Positions 43,426 to 53,075 are shown, numbered from the stretch's first letter. The stretch is DNA of 64,000 nt from an uncultured Dorea sp. (GCA_910577685.1 CAJTOH010000013.1:1-64000), one strand, 5' to 3'. Program-made: numbers and translations. The notes: generated from the sequence alone by a model not told the origin.

Positions 43426-45301
43426 AATCCTCACTCCTTCTTTCCTTTGTATCCTCTAACACCTCTTGATAATCCGTAATTCCTTTTCCCTCGTTGGGAT
43501 GGCCGATAGAATATCCGCAATCCGCCGCATACACGCACAAAAGCGCCAGACAGCTCCACACCAGCACATTTTTCTTAATCTCCCGTATCCGGTTGTCCAG
43601 AAGGGGCGCCGCCACATACACGATTACCATGCCCCCGATTCCGAACACCAGCAAGCCCTCCGCGCAGATTCTGCCGTTCAGGTTCAGAAAATATCCGCTG
43701 TAGTCCCACCATTTCTTTCCCTCATAGAAGGTCTCAAGATAGTAAGACGTCCCGTACTCCACAACCCCGCATACGAAAATAATGCTGAAAAACTGGATTA
43801 CCGGATGATTCCGCACTCTATTTAACAGCGTAAGAAGCAGTACCCCGCCCGACCCGTAAATAGGAAGCCACGGCCCGTGAAGGGTTCCGCGGTTGACAAA
43901 CACTCCGTCCAGCACCAGATGAATACTTACCTCCCAGCACCAACCGATCAAAGAGAAGATAAAAAACAGCATAATCAGAGACCACACGGAATAGTGGCGC
44001 ATATAGTGAAAGGTTTCGAATCTCTTCTGTTTCATCGCCTCCGGGAAATTGGACAGCCTAACAGGATAGACTCTTCCTTCCGCCGCATCCTTATACATTC
44101 CAAGCCGCGTCTTAAGTTCCCGGTTCTCTTCGTAGTCTCTGTCTTCTCTGGAATCTCCCGGCAAAATACCAAACCAGTCGGATAAAAAGCCCTTAATTCC
44201 CCCCGGCTTTTTTACACTGTCCTCCTGCTCTTTCTTCCACTCCACCACGTCCGCATAGGATTCTTCCAGGATCTCCTGCGACGCCCTCTCATACAGATAT
44301 GAATCATTCAGAAGCTCCGCCCCCGGAAGCTGCGCCTCTTTTGCCATAAGGCGCAGCCTTGCATAATACTCGCAGTACGCCGCCAACTGGTAGGGCAGGG
44401 AATAGAAGACCTCCGTAACCCCAAAGGTAAAGGCCCCGAGGAGGATCCACCCGATAAAAGAACATTCCATCTTGAAACATTCCCACTTATGTCCCCGCAT
44501 CATTTTCCGGGAAAGCGTAATTGCCTGCCGCCCGCCAATCTCCGGGTTCTCTGCCAGAATATAGGGGACTAAGAAGTATGAGTAATACTTGATAAACCCT
44601 CCGACAATAGTCAGCGTCCACAGTAACAAATAGACCATATACACAAGCATGGCAAGCGATACCTTTATCCACCGCTTCATGCGCAGCAAGAACATGAACC
44701 GGTGAATCGGCAGCTTCTCATAGCAACGGCTCTCAAGAAACATTCTCGCCGCAATCACCGAATAAGTATTGACCACCAGCAGATAGAAGCCAAACACTCC
44801 TGCAAAAGCCAGCATAACCAATATAAGGCTCCCCAGATTATCCGAGCCGAACAAAGAATTAATCCCTGACACGAACATCACGATAAAGGAGCCTGATGTG
44901 ATGCCGTTGACCAGCTTCGACAATGCGCCTTTGCTCCTTCCCAGGACCCGGCTGCCCTCCTTCGACCGCTCGATCTCCGCCTCCTTAAGTCTCTCTGAAA
45001 GTTCCCTCCCTTTTTCGTGGTCTCCCATCAGAATATGCTCCACTACGTCAAGCAGTCCGACGCTGCCCATCGCCACTCTGGTATCGCTCTCAGACGCGTC
45101 GCCGGCAAAATCCTCCTCTGCCGGTTCCTGTATCTGCGCGTCTACGGCCAGCACCTTCTCCGAGGAATACATCCTCACAAAATTATCAAAACTCGAGCTT
45201 TGCAGCCCCAGAAATACAGCAATCAGACCCGTCATCACCAAAATCATATAATGTCTTTTAACCGTCTGTCTTGCTCTGGCTTTTATCTCTCTCCTAGTCA
45301 T
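43334..45301 (-). CDS. DUF975 membrane protein with C-terminal PF06541 (CmpB-like) domain
   Basis: This 655-aa polytopic protein (start MTRREIKARARQTV, preferred over a frame 25 codons longer because AGAGGATAG precedes this ATG) has a DUF975 domain at about 1-330 with six to seven helices and a soluble linker (about 330-430). The PF06541 domain then shows its helices and the motif KWWDYSGYFLNLNGRIC at about residue 580. Both domains are found as separate proteins in Lachnospiraceae; their fusion is less usual. Function is unknown. It starts after a 336-base gap and its 3' end overlaps the next gene by 92 bases. Confidence 0.8.
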   Translation of the reverse strand: MTRREIKARARQTVKRHYMILVMTGLIAVFLGLQSSSFDNFVRMYSSEKVLAVDAQIQEPAEEDFAGDASESDTRVAMGSVGLLDVVEHILMGDHEKGRELSERLKEAEIERSKEGSRVLGRSKGALSKLVNGITSGSFIVMFVSGINSLFGSDNLGSLILVMLAFAGVFGFYLLVVNTYSVIAARMFLESRCYEKLPIHRFMFLLRMKRWIKVSLAMLVYMVYLLLWTLTIVGGFIKYYSYFLVPYILAENPEIGGRQAITLSRKMMRGHKWECFKMECSFIGWILLGAFTFGVTEVFYSLPYQLAAYCEYYARLRLMAKEAQLPGAELLNDSYLYERASQEILEESYADVVEWKKEQEDSVKKPGGIKGFLSDWFGILPGDSREDRDYEENRELKTRLGMYKDAAEGRVYPVRLSNFPEAMKQKRFETFHYMRHYSVWSLIMLFFIFSLIGWCWEVSIHLVLDGVFVNRGTLHGPWLPIYGSGGVLLLTLLNRVRNHPVIQFFSIIFVCGVVEYGTSYYLETFYEGKKWWDYSGYFLNLNGRICAEGLLVFGIGGMVIVYVAAPLLDNRIREIKKNVLVWSCLALLCVYAADCGYSIGHPNEGKGITDYQEVLEDTKERRSEDYVSDIIVSAVCVGQCIYYPVDYSVAEYLPA

Positions 45302-45559
45302 AACTATCCTCTTCCGTAAATTTCCACAATACATAGCGTCTTGCGCCCATCGGCCGCAACACTCTATATAATACATGATTTTTTTTAGAAAGAAAATATT
45401 TTTTTATAATCTTAAACGGAAATTAAGAATATGATAAGATCTGAAACTATGATACAATGAACCTAATGAACGACTAACGCGATAGAAAGAAGTGAGCTTG
45501 CGGCACAGCTTTTAAATCTTCTCTACAACATCATAGACCGCACCTACATAGGGAAAATT
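45302..45559. other. Gap with AT-rich promoter region, no gene
   Basis: This stretch between gpsA (leftward, ends at 45638) and the DUF975 gene is AT-rich near 45380-45420, where the DUF975 promoter must lie. On the plus strand an extended -10 (TGATACAAT, 45450-45458) has no obvious -35 and no downstream gene. Nothing else is recognised. Confidence 0.4.
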
Positions 45560-45589
45560 CCCTGCTAGGACACTATTGCCCTAGCAGGG
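45560..45589 (-). terminator. Terminator after gpsA
   Basis: CCCTGCTAGG and CCTAGCAGGG form a 10-bp stem; on the minus strand AATTTTCC follows. It lies 49 bases after the gpsA stop. Confidence 0.6.
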
Positions 45590-45637
45590 CTTGTGCTCTG
45601 CCGTCTGGTTACGTTCCCCCCTTAACCTTCCGAAGGA

Positions 45638-46651
45638 TTACTCCTGCCACTGCAATGCCTGATGCTCCGGCCTTCCGTCCCGGAGCATCAGCTCATTCAC
45701 CGCTTCCCCCGGATCTTTTCCTTCGAATAACACTTCGCTTACTTTATCAATGATCGGAAGCGACACGCCGTACTTCTTTCCCAGCTTCACCGCTGCTTTG
45801 GCGGAGTACACGCCTTCCACCACCATCTGCACCTCGTCCATAGCTTCCTGCATAGTGCGTCCCTGCCCGATCAGGTATCCCGCTTTCCGGTTACGGCTGT
45901 GGACGCTGGCGCAGGTAACAATCAGATCTCCGATTCCGGTAAGCCCTGTAAAGCTCTCCACCGCGCCTCCCATCTTCACGCCTAATCTGGCAATCTCCGC
46001 AATCCCCCTGGTGATCAGCGCCGCTTTCGTGTTGTCTCCATAACCCAATCCGTCTGCGATTCCCGCCGCCAGAGCGATTACATTCTTAAGAGACCCGCCC
46101 AATTCCATCCCGCGCATATCAGGGCTTATATAGACACGGAACACTTCATTCATAAAGACATCCTGAAGATACTCTGCAATCTCTTTCCTTCTGGCGCCCA
46201 CAACCACAATGGTAGGCAGCCCTCTTCCCACTTCCTCCGCATGGCTCGGCCCCGATAAAACCGCTACCTCCGCCTGAGGAATCTCCTCTTCGATCTGCTG
46301 GGAGAGCGTCATCAGCGTACTCTCCTCAATTCCCTTGGCCACATCCACGATGATCTGCCCCTTCGCCACATACGGGTTCATCTTGCGTGCGGTACTTCTC
46401 GTAAACGGAGACGGAACCGCCAGCACGATAAGATCCTTCCCCTTCGCAGCTTGCTCCATATCCGTGGTAAACGCCATGTCTTCCGGGATCTTCACCCCCG
46501 GCAGCTTGCTCACATGCTCCCTTCTCTCGGACAGCATCTCAACTTCCTCTTCACTGATTGACCATACGGTAACCTGATGCCCGTTCTTGTGGAGCAGAAG
46601 AGCCAGCGCCGTTCCCCAGCTTCCCGCGCCCATAATTCCAACATTTGCCAT
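45638..46651 (-). CDS. gpsA: Glycerol-3-phosphate dehydrogenase (NAD(P)+)
   Basis: This 337-aa enzyme reduces dihydroxyacetone phosphate to sn-glycerol-3-phosphate for phospholipids. The dinucleotide site is GAGSWGTALALLL (8-20); the catalytic Lys lies in GGSLKNVIALAAG, and the C-terminal block is TGIGDLIVTCASVHSRNRKAG. It follows plsY by 63 bases, so the pathway gpsA-plsY is clustered. In many Clostridia spoIVA comes next; here two membrane-protein genes lie between. Confidence 0.97.
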   Translation of the reverse strand: MANVGIMGAGSWGTALALLLHKNGHQVTVWSISEEEVEMLSERREHVSKLPGVKIPEDMAFTTDMEQAAKGKDLIVLAVPSPFTRSTARKMNPYVAKGQIIVDVAKGIEESTLMTLSQQIEEEIPQAEVAVLSGPSHAEEVGRGLPTIVVVGARRKEIAEYLQDVFMNEVFRVYISPDMRGMELGGSLKNVIALAAGIADGLGYGDNTKAALITRGIAEIARLGVKMGGAVESFTGLTGIGDLIVTCASVHSRNRKAGYLIGQGRTMQEAMDEVQMVVEGVYSAKAAVKLGKKYGVSLPIIDKVSEVLFEGKDPGEAVNELMLRDGRPEHQALQWQE

Positions 46652-46714
46652 CGTCCTTCAATCCTTTCTTTTTCTATATATCTTATCAATTACTGCCGCA
46701 AACTATTCGGACCG

Positions 46715-47359
46715 TCACTTACTCTTTCCCACGCTCAGCTTATTCTCCGTTCCGGACAGAAGCCTCTTAATATTAGCCCGATGCTTGAAGAAAGCAGACG
46801 CCATCAAAAACGCCGCAATCCCATACATCTCATAAAGATAGTCCGGCGCAATCCCATATGCCCCGGACTGCCCGAGGTAGATGATCCCGCCCAGATAGAG
46901 TACCACCACCGCTAAGGATCCCAGAGAGACATATTTGGTTCCGGCAACGATTCCCAGAAATACCGCCAGACAAATCAGAACCATCCAGGCATTGGTCGTG
47001 CTCAGAAGCAGTCCGGCAGTCGTCGCAATCCCTTTACCGCCTTTGAACTTCATATAAAATGGATAATTATGCCCCAGAACCGCTCCCATGCCCGCGTACA
47101 TGGATAGAAGCGGAAGCATGTCCCCATGGCTTTCCCCATAGATGAAACGCACCAGAAGGACCGCAAACACACACTTGAAGGCGTCTCCTAGGAACGTCAC
47201 GGCTCCCGCCTTCCACCCCAGCGTCCTGAGCGCGTTGGTGGTCCCGGCATTGCCGCTTCCTTTACTGCGGATGTCTATATGATGCATCTTCCCATAGAGA
47301 TACCCTGTCTGCAAAAGCCCGAATACATATCCGATTAATACACTGACCAAACGTTCCAT
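46715..47359 (-). CDS. plsY: Acyl-phosphate glycerol-3-phosphate acyltransferase PlsY
   Basis: This 214-aa polytopic membrane protein transfers an acyl group from acyl phosphate to glycerol-3-phosphate. The PlsY signatures are GYVFGLLQTGYLYGK, DIRSKGSGNAGTTNALRTLGW and GHNYPFYMKFKGGKGIATTAG, with several helices between. It starts one base after the der stop, so it is coupled to der. Confidence 0.95.
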   Translation of the reverse strand: MERLVSVLIGYVFGLLQTGYLYGKMHHIDIRSKGSGNAGTTNALRTLGWKAGAVTFLGDAFKCVFAVLLVRFIYGESHGDMLPLLSMYAGMGAVLGHNYPFYMKFKGGKGIATTAGLLLSTTNAWMVLICLAVFLGIVAGTKYVSLGSLAVVVLYLGGIIYLGQSGAYGIAPDYLYEMYGIAAFLMASAFFKHRANIKRLLSGTENKLSVGKSK

Positions 47360-47360
47360 A

Positions 47361-48689
47361 TTAACGCTCCTTTTCCTTTCTCTCTCTGATAAAGAACTTC
47401 AACGAGGTTCCGCAAAATCCGAATGCTTCCCGTATCTTATTCTCCAAATACCTCGTATATGAAAAATGCATCAACTCCTTGTCATTGACAAAGATTACGA
47501 ATGTAGGCGGCTTCACGGATACCTGGGTAATATAGTAAAGCTTCAGCCTCTTCCCCTTGTCCGACGGCGGCTGCTGCATCGCTACCGCCTCCGTCATAAT
47601 CTCGTTAAGCACCCCTGTCGCCACGCGCATAGACTGGTTCTCGATCACCATATCAATCATATCGTATAATTTTACCAGACGCTGTCCCGTCTGTGCGGAC
47701 ACATACATAATCTTCGCATATGGCATAAACGACAGGACCCGGCGGACTTCATTCTCATACTCCCGCATCGTCTTATCATTCTTCTCGATTGCATCCCACT
47801 TATTGACGACAATAATAATCCCCTTGCCTCTCTCATGGGCGATTCCTGCGATCTTCGCGTCCTGTTCCGTCACGCCTTCCACGGCGTCGATCACCATCAG
47901 AACCACGTCTGAGCGCTCCACGGCGGACACCGCCCGGATGATACTGTAACGCTCCAGCTCCTCTTTGATCCTGCTCTTCCTTCGAAGTCCGGCGGTGTCG
48001 ATGAATACATACTCTTTCCCGTTATAAATAATATCCGTATCAATAGCGTCCCTTGTGGTCCCCGCTATATCCGACACAATCACCCTCTGTTCGCCGAGAA
48101 GCTTATTAATGATGGAAGATTTCCCTACGTTCGGTTTCCCGATGATCGCCACCCTCGGCCTGTCATCCTCCTCTTCCCCGGCGTCTCCTTTAGGGAAGTA
48201 TTTTATTACTTCATCCAGCATATCCCCAAGCCCCAGCCGGGACGCTGACGAAACCGGAAAGGGATCGCCGATCCCGAGGTTATAGAACTCATACACATCC
48301 GGCATAAATTTTTCAAAACTGTCCACCTTGTTCACCACCAGAAGGACCGGTTTTGCCGACCGTCTCAGCATGTCCGCCACCTTCGAATCAGCGTCCACCA
48401 ACCCCTGACGCACATCGGTCAGGAACAGGATCACATCCGCCGTATCAATGGCAATCTGCGCCTGCTCGCGCATCTGCGACAGAATCACATCCTTGCTCTC
48501 CGGCTCGATTCCTCCCGTATCCACCAAGGTAAATTCCCTGTCAAGCCAAGAAACGTCCGCATAGATACGGTCCCTTGTCACCCCCGGCGTGTCTTTCACG
48601 ATTGAAATCATCTCGCCGGCCAGCGCATTAAAAAGGGTTGATTTTCCTACATTGGGCCTTCCAACGATCGCCACTACTGGTTTATTCAT
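47361..48689 (-). CDS. der: GTPase Der (EngA)
   Basis: This 442-aa protein has two tandem GTPase domains, a hallmark of Der, which aids 50S assembly. G1 motifs are GRPNVGKSTLF (about 9-18) and GKPNVGKSSII (about 184-193); DTGGIE and DTAGLR are the G3 motifs; NKVD and NKWD are G4. The C-terminal KH-like domain ends with FFIRERKEKER. It is followed directly by plsY and preceded by the DUF512 gene (78 bases). Confidence 0.97.
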   Translation of the reverse strand: MNKPVVAIVGRPNVGKSTLFNALAGEMISIVKDTPGVTRDRIYADVSWLDREFTLVDTGGIEPESKDVILSQMREQAQIAIDTADVILFLTDVRQGLVDADSKVADMLRRSAKPVLLVVNKVDSFEKFMPDVYEFYNLGIGDPFPVSSASRLGLGDMLDEVIKYFPKGDAGEEEDDRPRVAIIGKPNVGKSSIINKLLGEQRVIVSDIAGTTRDAIDTDIIYNGKEYVFIDTAGLRRKSRIKEELERYSIIRAVSAVERSDVVLMVIDAVEGVTEQDAKIAGIAHERGKGIIIVVNKWDAIEKNDKTMREYENEVRRVLSFMPYAKIMYVSAQTGQRLVKLYDMIDMVIENQSMRVATGVLNEIMTEAVAMQQPPSDKGKRLKLYYITQVSVKPPTFVIFVNDKELMHFSYTRYLENKIREAFGFCGTSLKFFIRERKEKER

Positions 48690-48767
48690 ACTCTATCTCC
48701 TATTCTGCTCATCTAGATCTCCGATACCGCCGCAACAAGTGAAAGCCTTCCGCGGCATCCTGCGCTT

Positions 48768-50087
48768 TCAGACGCGCAGGACGGCTTCCACAAAGTCTTG
48801 TCCGCTTGATTTTACAATATCCGCACGCACTTGTAAAGCCTCTTCCACTTCCGAAAGGGTCACATCGTCCAGAAATACCTCTTCCCCGCTGCGGAACATA
48901 TTGCAAGGTAAAAGCAGCCTTTCCCCAAGCTCTCTGCCCCGAAGCTGCGCAATCAGGTCCCGTCCCGTAATCAGCCCCGACACTGTGATCATCTTCCCGA
49001 AGAAATCGTTTTGGATCGGATAAATGTGTATCTTGGTCTTAGGATACTTACTCCGAAGCTTTTCGGCCATCTTCCGAATATACGGATATGCCAGAACCCC
49101 CGTCGCCACGGAAACCTCTCTCTCCCTGCCGTCGCCCTTCGCCTCTTCATAGGCCTGCTGAAACTCGTCTTCCAGCAGGCGAAGCATCCCGACGCCGTTC
49201 TCAAGCTGCAGATAACCGTCATACCGCTCTTGTTCCGGCACTTCTTCCCCTGCCAGAATATACCATTCGTCTCCCCCATGGATAAAATGGATCCCATGCT
49301 CTTTATAAATCCGATCCTGCCACAGATGAATCGTCTCTAAAACCTGTCTCGCGTCTTCCTTCCGAAACGGCTCCAAGGGATACAGCCCCTCCCGGTATCT
49401 GGTAAGCCCCACAGGAACCACCGACACACTCTGCAGGCAGGGGATATACTTTGTCAGTTCGCGGATGCTGCGCTCTAGTTCCTCCCCGTCGTTGACGCCC
49501 TTACACAGCACAATCTGGCCGTTCATCAGAATCCCGCCTTCATAGAGACGGTCTACCTTCTTCAAAGCCTCGCCGGCGAAACGGTTGTGAAGCATCCGGC
49601 ACCGGAGTTGGGGATTCATGGTATGGAACGATATATTAATAGGCTCCAGACGGTAGTTCACTATTCGGCTGATGTCATGGTCGCTCATATTCGTAAGCGT
49701 CACATAATTCCCCTGAAGGAAAGACAGCCTGGAATCGTCGTCCTTGAAATACAGCGTCTCACGCATTCCCCTGGGCATCTGGTCGATAAAGCAGAAGATA
49801 CACTTATTCTTACAGGAACGGTATTCGTCCATCAGCCCCTGCTCGAATTCAATCCCCAAGTCTTCCTCAAAGTCTTTCTCTATCTCAAGTTCCCATTCCT
49901 CACCGTCCGGCTTCTTGATTAGAAGCACCAGGTCTTCATCATTCACAAGGAAATGATAGTCAAACACATCGCCGACTTCACTGTCATTGATAGAAATCAG
50001 TTTGTCGCCCGGTTCAATTCCCATCTCCTCTGCGATACTGTCCGGCAGTACATTCTTTATTACATGCTCATGCTTATTTACACTCAT
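48768..50087 (-). CDS. DUF512-family PDZ/radical-SAM-like protein
   Basis: This 439-aa protein has an N-terminal PDZ-like domain (SIAEEMGIEPGDKLISINDS, 1-65), then YRSCKNKCIFCFIDQMPRG with Cys92, Cys96 and Cys99 in the CxxxCxxC pattern of radical SAM proteins, and a C-terminal DUF512 domain. It is highly conserved in anaerobic Firmicutes, usually next to der. The precise reaction is unknown. It begins the leftward unit DUF512-der-plsY-gpsA. Confidence 0.9.
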   Translation of the reverse strand: MSVNKHEHVIKNVLPDSIAEEMGIEPGDKLISINDSEVGDVFDYHFLVNDEDLVLLIKKPDGEEWELEIEKDFEEDLGIEFEQGLMDEYRSCKNKCIFCFIDQMPRGMRETLYFKDDDSRLSFLQGNYVTLTNMSDHDISRIVNYRLEPINISFHTMNPQLRCRMLHNRFAGEALKKVDRLYEGGILMNGQIVLCKGVNDGEELERSIRELTKYIPCLQSVSVVPVGLTRYREGLYPLEPFRKEDARQVLETIHLWQDRIYKEHGIHFIHGGDEWYILAGEEVPEQERYDGYLQLENGVGMLRLLEDEFQQAYEEAKGDGREREVSVATGVLAYPYIRKMAEKLRSKYPKTKIHIYPIQNDFFGKMITVSGLITGRDLIAQLRGRELGERLLLPCNMFRSGEEVFLDDVTLSEVEEALQVRADIVKSSGQDFVEAVLRV

Positions 50088-50128
50088 TATTCAAATATCC
50101 TTTTCGTTTTCCCGTAAGATATAGCTTT

Positions 50129-50137
50129 AGTATAGCA
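50129..50137 (-). promoter_or_regulatory. Extended -10 promoter for DUF512-der-plsY-gpsA
   Basis: TGCTATACT on the minus strand, an extended -10 box, 42 bases upstream of the ATG. No good -35 is seen. Confidence 0.4.
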
Positions 50138-50176
50138 CATCCCTGCCGCAATTTCCATACAATGTAGAATCTATAG

Positions 50177-50206
50177 TTGACCGCCCTCCCTAAAAAATGA
50201 TATAAA
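50177..50206 (+). promoter_or_regulatory. Promoter of prs
   Basis: TTGACC, 18 bases, TATAAA on the plus strand, 42 bases upstream of the prs ATG. Confidence 0.55.
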
Positions 50207-50247
50207 TATCTTAGGATTGTATCAACTAACACACATAGGAGATTAAC

Positions 50248-51426
50248 ATGCCAAACATCAAATTAATGGAAACGGCGCTTCCAATCGCGCCCCTAAAGAT
50301 TGCGGCTCTCGATTCCTGTAAGGAACTTGGGCAGAAAGTAGACCAATACATCGTAGGATTTCGTCAGGACACGCTGAGGGAGTCTTTGGATTCTCCGCTT
50401 TTTTCCAGCTATCGTCCGGATACCTATCTGGTTGGCTGCCAATGCCCGCGCTTTGGCACAGGGGAAGCCAAAGGCCTGATCCGCGAATCTATCCGCGGTA
50501 AAGATCTATTCGTCATTGTCGACGTATGTAACTACAGCCTGACTTATACGGTCAACGGTCATCCGAACCACATGTCGCCGGACGACCATTACCAGGACCT
50601 GAAGCGCATCATATCGGCTGCCAACGGCAAGGCTCACAGGCTGAACGTCCTCATGCCTTTCCTGTACGAGAGCCGCCAGCATAAGCGCACCAAACGCGAA
50701 TCCCTTGACTGCGCTCTGGCGCTTCAGGAATTAACGGAAATGGGAGTAGACAATATCATCACCTTTGACGCCCACGATCCCAGAGTTCAGAATTCCATCC
50801 CGCTCCACGGTTTCGACAGCTTCAATCCGCCTTACCAGTTCATCAAGGCGTTGCTGCGCGCAGAACCGGAGCTGATTGTGGACAAAGACCACCTGATGAT
50901 CGTAAGCCCCGACGAGGGCGCTATGCATCGGGCCGTCTATTTCTCCAACGTAACCGGGGTGAACATGGGGATGTTCTACAAACGCCGGGATTATTCTACC
51001 GTCGTAAAAGGAAAGAACCCCATCGTCGCCCACGAATTCCTCGGAGACGATATCCGCGGTAAAGACGTAATCATTGTCGATGATATGATCTCTTCCGGCG
51101 AAAGTATGTTAGACGTGGCAAAACAGATCAAAGAACGCGGCGCTAACCGTGTATTCGTCTGTACCACCTTCGGACTGTTCACAGAGGGCTTCCAAATCTT
51201 CGACGACTATTACAACAAGGGTTATATCGACAGGGTCATCACCACCAATCTGACCTATCTGCCGCCGGAAGCATATGAAAAGCCATATTTCACGGCAGCA
51301 GACATGAGCAAATTCATCGCGCTGATTATTGATTCCATGAACCACGATATTTCCATCGGGAAAGTCTTAAATCCAACAGACAAGATCCACGCGCTTCTAA
51401 AGGAACACAACCGAAGACTGACCTAA
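50248..51426 (+). CDS. prs: Ribose-phosphate pyrophosphokinase
   Basis: This 392-aa enzyme makes PRPP from ribose-5-phosphate and ATP for purines, pyrimidines, histidine and tryptophan. The central DAHDPRVQNSIPLHGFDSF block and the PRPP loop VIIVDDMISSGESMLDV are conserved. At 392 aa it is about 75 residues longer than the E. coli enzyme, with extra sequence at the N-terminus; this longer class is common in Clostridia. TAGGAG precedes the ATG. A strong terminator follows. It is a single-gene unit divergent from DUF512. Confidence 0.95.
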   Translation: MPNIKLMETALPIAPLKIAALDSCKELGQKVDQYIVGFRQDTLRESLDSPLFSSYRPDTYLVGCQCPRFGTGEAKGLIRESIRGKDLFVIVDVCNYSLTYTVNGHPNHMSPDDHYQDLKRIISAANGKAHRLNVLMPFLYESRQHKRTKRESLDCALALQELTEMGVDNIITFDAHDPRVQNSIPLHGFDSFNPPYQFIKALLRAEPELIVDKDHLMIVSPDEGAMHRAVYFSNVTGVNMGMFYKRRDYSTVVKGKNPIVAHEFLGDDIRGKDVIIVDDMISSGESMLDVAKQIKERGANRVFVCTTFGLFTEGFQIFDDYYNKGYIDRVITTNLTYLPPEAYEKPYFTAADMSKFIALIIDSMNHDISIGKVLNPTDKIHALLKEHNRRLT

Positions 51427-51452
51427 AAACTCTCCGTCTTCCGCTTAAAAGG

Positions 51453-51497
51453 AAGAGGCTGCTGCGAAATAAGCAAATTTCGCAGCAGCCTCTTTTT
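51453..51497 (+). terminator. Strong terminator after prs
   Basis: AAGAGGCTGCTGCGAAAT pairs perfectly with ATTTCGCAGCAGCCTCTT around a six-base loop, followed by a T run. It probably also serves the converging deacetylase gene. Confidence 0.85.
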
Positions 51498-51505
51498 TAT
51501 ATTCT

Positions 51506-52963
51506 TTATTGACAGAAATCCGTATAACTATTCCCGTTCTCCATCCCGATTCCCCGCGCAGCAGCCATCTCGGAAACCGTCACCAACTGGAACCCCGACT
51601 CGATCAGCTTCGGAATCAGCACCATGGCCGCATCCACGCTCTCCGTATGGATATCGTGCATCAGGATAATATCTCCGTCCTTCACCTTGTCCATAACGTT
51701 ATCAATGGTGGACTGGGCGTCTCTGGTCTTCCAGTCCAGAGTATCAATATTCCATAGAATCAACGGCATACCGGCTATGGACTTCAACGTGCTGCCAATC
51801 GCGCCGTAGGGCGGACGAAGCAGTGAAGCCGGCTGGCCGGCCGCATCCTTTAAATTCTGATTCGTGCGGTCAATCTGATCGCGGATCCCGGCCGCATCCA
51901 TCTTGGAAAGGTCCGGATGATCATACGAATGGCTTCCAAGCTCACAGCCGATCTCTTTCATCCTCTTAACCTCGTTCGGATATCTCGCCACATTCTTACC
52001 CTGCATAAAGAAGGTAGCATGGGCATGGTTGGCCGCAAGAGCCTCCAAAAGCTCGCCGGTACGTTTCCCCGGCCCGTCGTCAAAGGTCAGCGCAACCATA
52101 GGCCTGGACGGGTCTACATTGCTGTCCTCCATGGACTTAAGCACGCCCTCCTTGTCAAAAGAACACTTCGCCATCCCTATGTAAAGCTCTCCCTTCGCCA
52201 TCTTCCCTTCCTGATCAAAGTAATAAGTGTTCTCGTCAATATCCTTCCAGCCGGTTATCATCTTTCCATCGGCATCAAGATAGTATCTGGAATCTTCCAC
52301 GTCTACCCAGCCGGTCTTGCGAACGCCGTCCTCGTCCATATAATATCTGCCCTCTGCCGAGTCTACCCAGCCGGTCGCCTTATTCCCTTCCCCGTCCAGA
52401 TAATACGTGTTCCCTTTGGAAACTACGAATTCATTGGTCACGTAAGTTCCGTCATGCCGTTTGAACCGGCTGCCGTCCCACTCTCCCAATACATTCTTCA
52501 CCGTCAGCAGCGCGTCTAAGGTATCTATCCTGACCAATCCCATCCATGTCTGTTCAAGGGCCTTGCGGATCTTGTCCGAAAGCTGAAGGTGGATGGGATA
52601 CTCTCCCTCCAAAGCGGTATCGGCATCGCATGTCACGGTATACCCCTTCCCTCTCTTAAAATCCTTCACAAGGTCCCGCGCCGTGTAACCCGACTCTCCG
52701 TCTAAAATAGTCTCTTCATTCCCCACCAGCTCCGCCTCTATCTCAAACTTCGGAAGCTCTTCCCCCTGCAAAATGGACGCCTCCTTAAGCTTAAGAAAAA
52801 CGCTCGCCTCCTGTCTGGAAGCCGTCGCCGTAGTCAGAAAAAGAAGAGGCACCACGCAAATCAGCAAAAGAGTAAGAATACGCAGACACATCCTCACTCT
52901 CTTCACCTTTCGGATCCTCTTCTCCTTTAATAATCTTCGCTCCTCGCTTCTATCATTCGTCAT
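51506..52963 (-). CDS. Wall-binding polysaccharide deacetylase (NodB type)
   Basis: This 485-aa protein has one N-terminal membrane helix (about 25-46), a domain of about 100 residues, then four to five cell-wall-binding repeats of about 20 residues (GRYYMDEDGVRKTGWVD, SRYYLDADGKMITGWKD) around 190-290. The NodB catalytic domain has TFDDGPG (catalytic Asp pair), GSHSYDHPDLS (zinc His pair), RPPYGAIG and HDIHTESVDA. It probably removes acetyl groups from peptidoglycan N-acetylglucosamine or muramic acid outside the cell. The repeats hold it to the wall. It is alone and has its own promoter. Confidence 0.88.
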   Translation of the reverse strand: MTNDRSEERRLLKEKRIRKVKRVRMCLRILTLLLICVVPLLFLTTATASRQEASVFLKLKEASILQGEELPKFEIEAELVGNEETILDGESGYTARDLVKDFKRGKGYTVTCDADTALEGEYPIHLQLSDKIRKALEQTWMGLVRIDTLDALLTVKNVLGEWDGSRFKRHDGTYVTNEFVVSKGNTYYLDGEGNKATGWVDSAEGRYYMDEDGVRKTGWVDVEDSRYYLDADGKMITGWKDIDENTYYFDQEGKMAKGELYIGMAKCSFDKEGVLKSMEDSNVDPSRPMVALTFDDGPGKRTGELLEALAANHAHATFFMQGKNVARYPNEVKRMKEIGCELGSHSYDHPDLSKMDAAGIRDQIDRTNQNLKDAAGQPASLLRPPYGAIGSTLKSIAGMPLILWNIDTLDWKTRDAQSTIDNVMDKVKDGDIILMHDIHTESVDAAMVLIPKLIESGFQLVTVSEMAAARGIGMENGNSYTDFCQ

Positions 52964-53046
52964 TACTTACATCTCCCCATATATCCGGCCGATCCTTCAA
53001 GTCACGCAGGAACTAAACAAAATCTCTCTGCTTAGTTCTTTAGCTG

Positions 53047-53075
53047 AGTATACAGGAAATCAAAAAGTATTTCAA
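53047..53075 (-). promoter_or_regulatory. Promoter of the deacetylase gene
   Basis: TTGAAA, 17 bases, TATACT on the minus strand, about 84 bases upstream of the ATG. An imperfect stem GAACTAA/TTAGTTC (53009-53038) lies in the leader. Confidence 0.55.
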
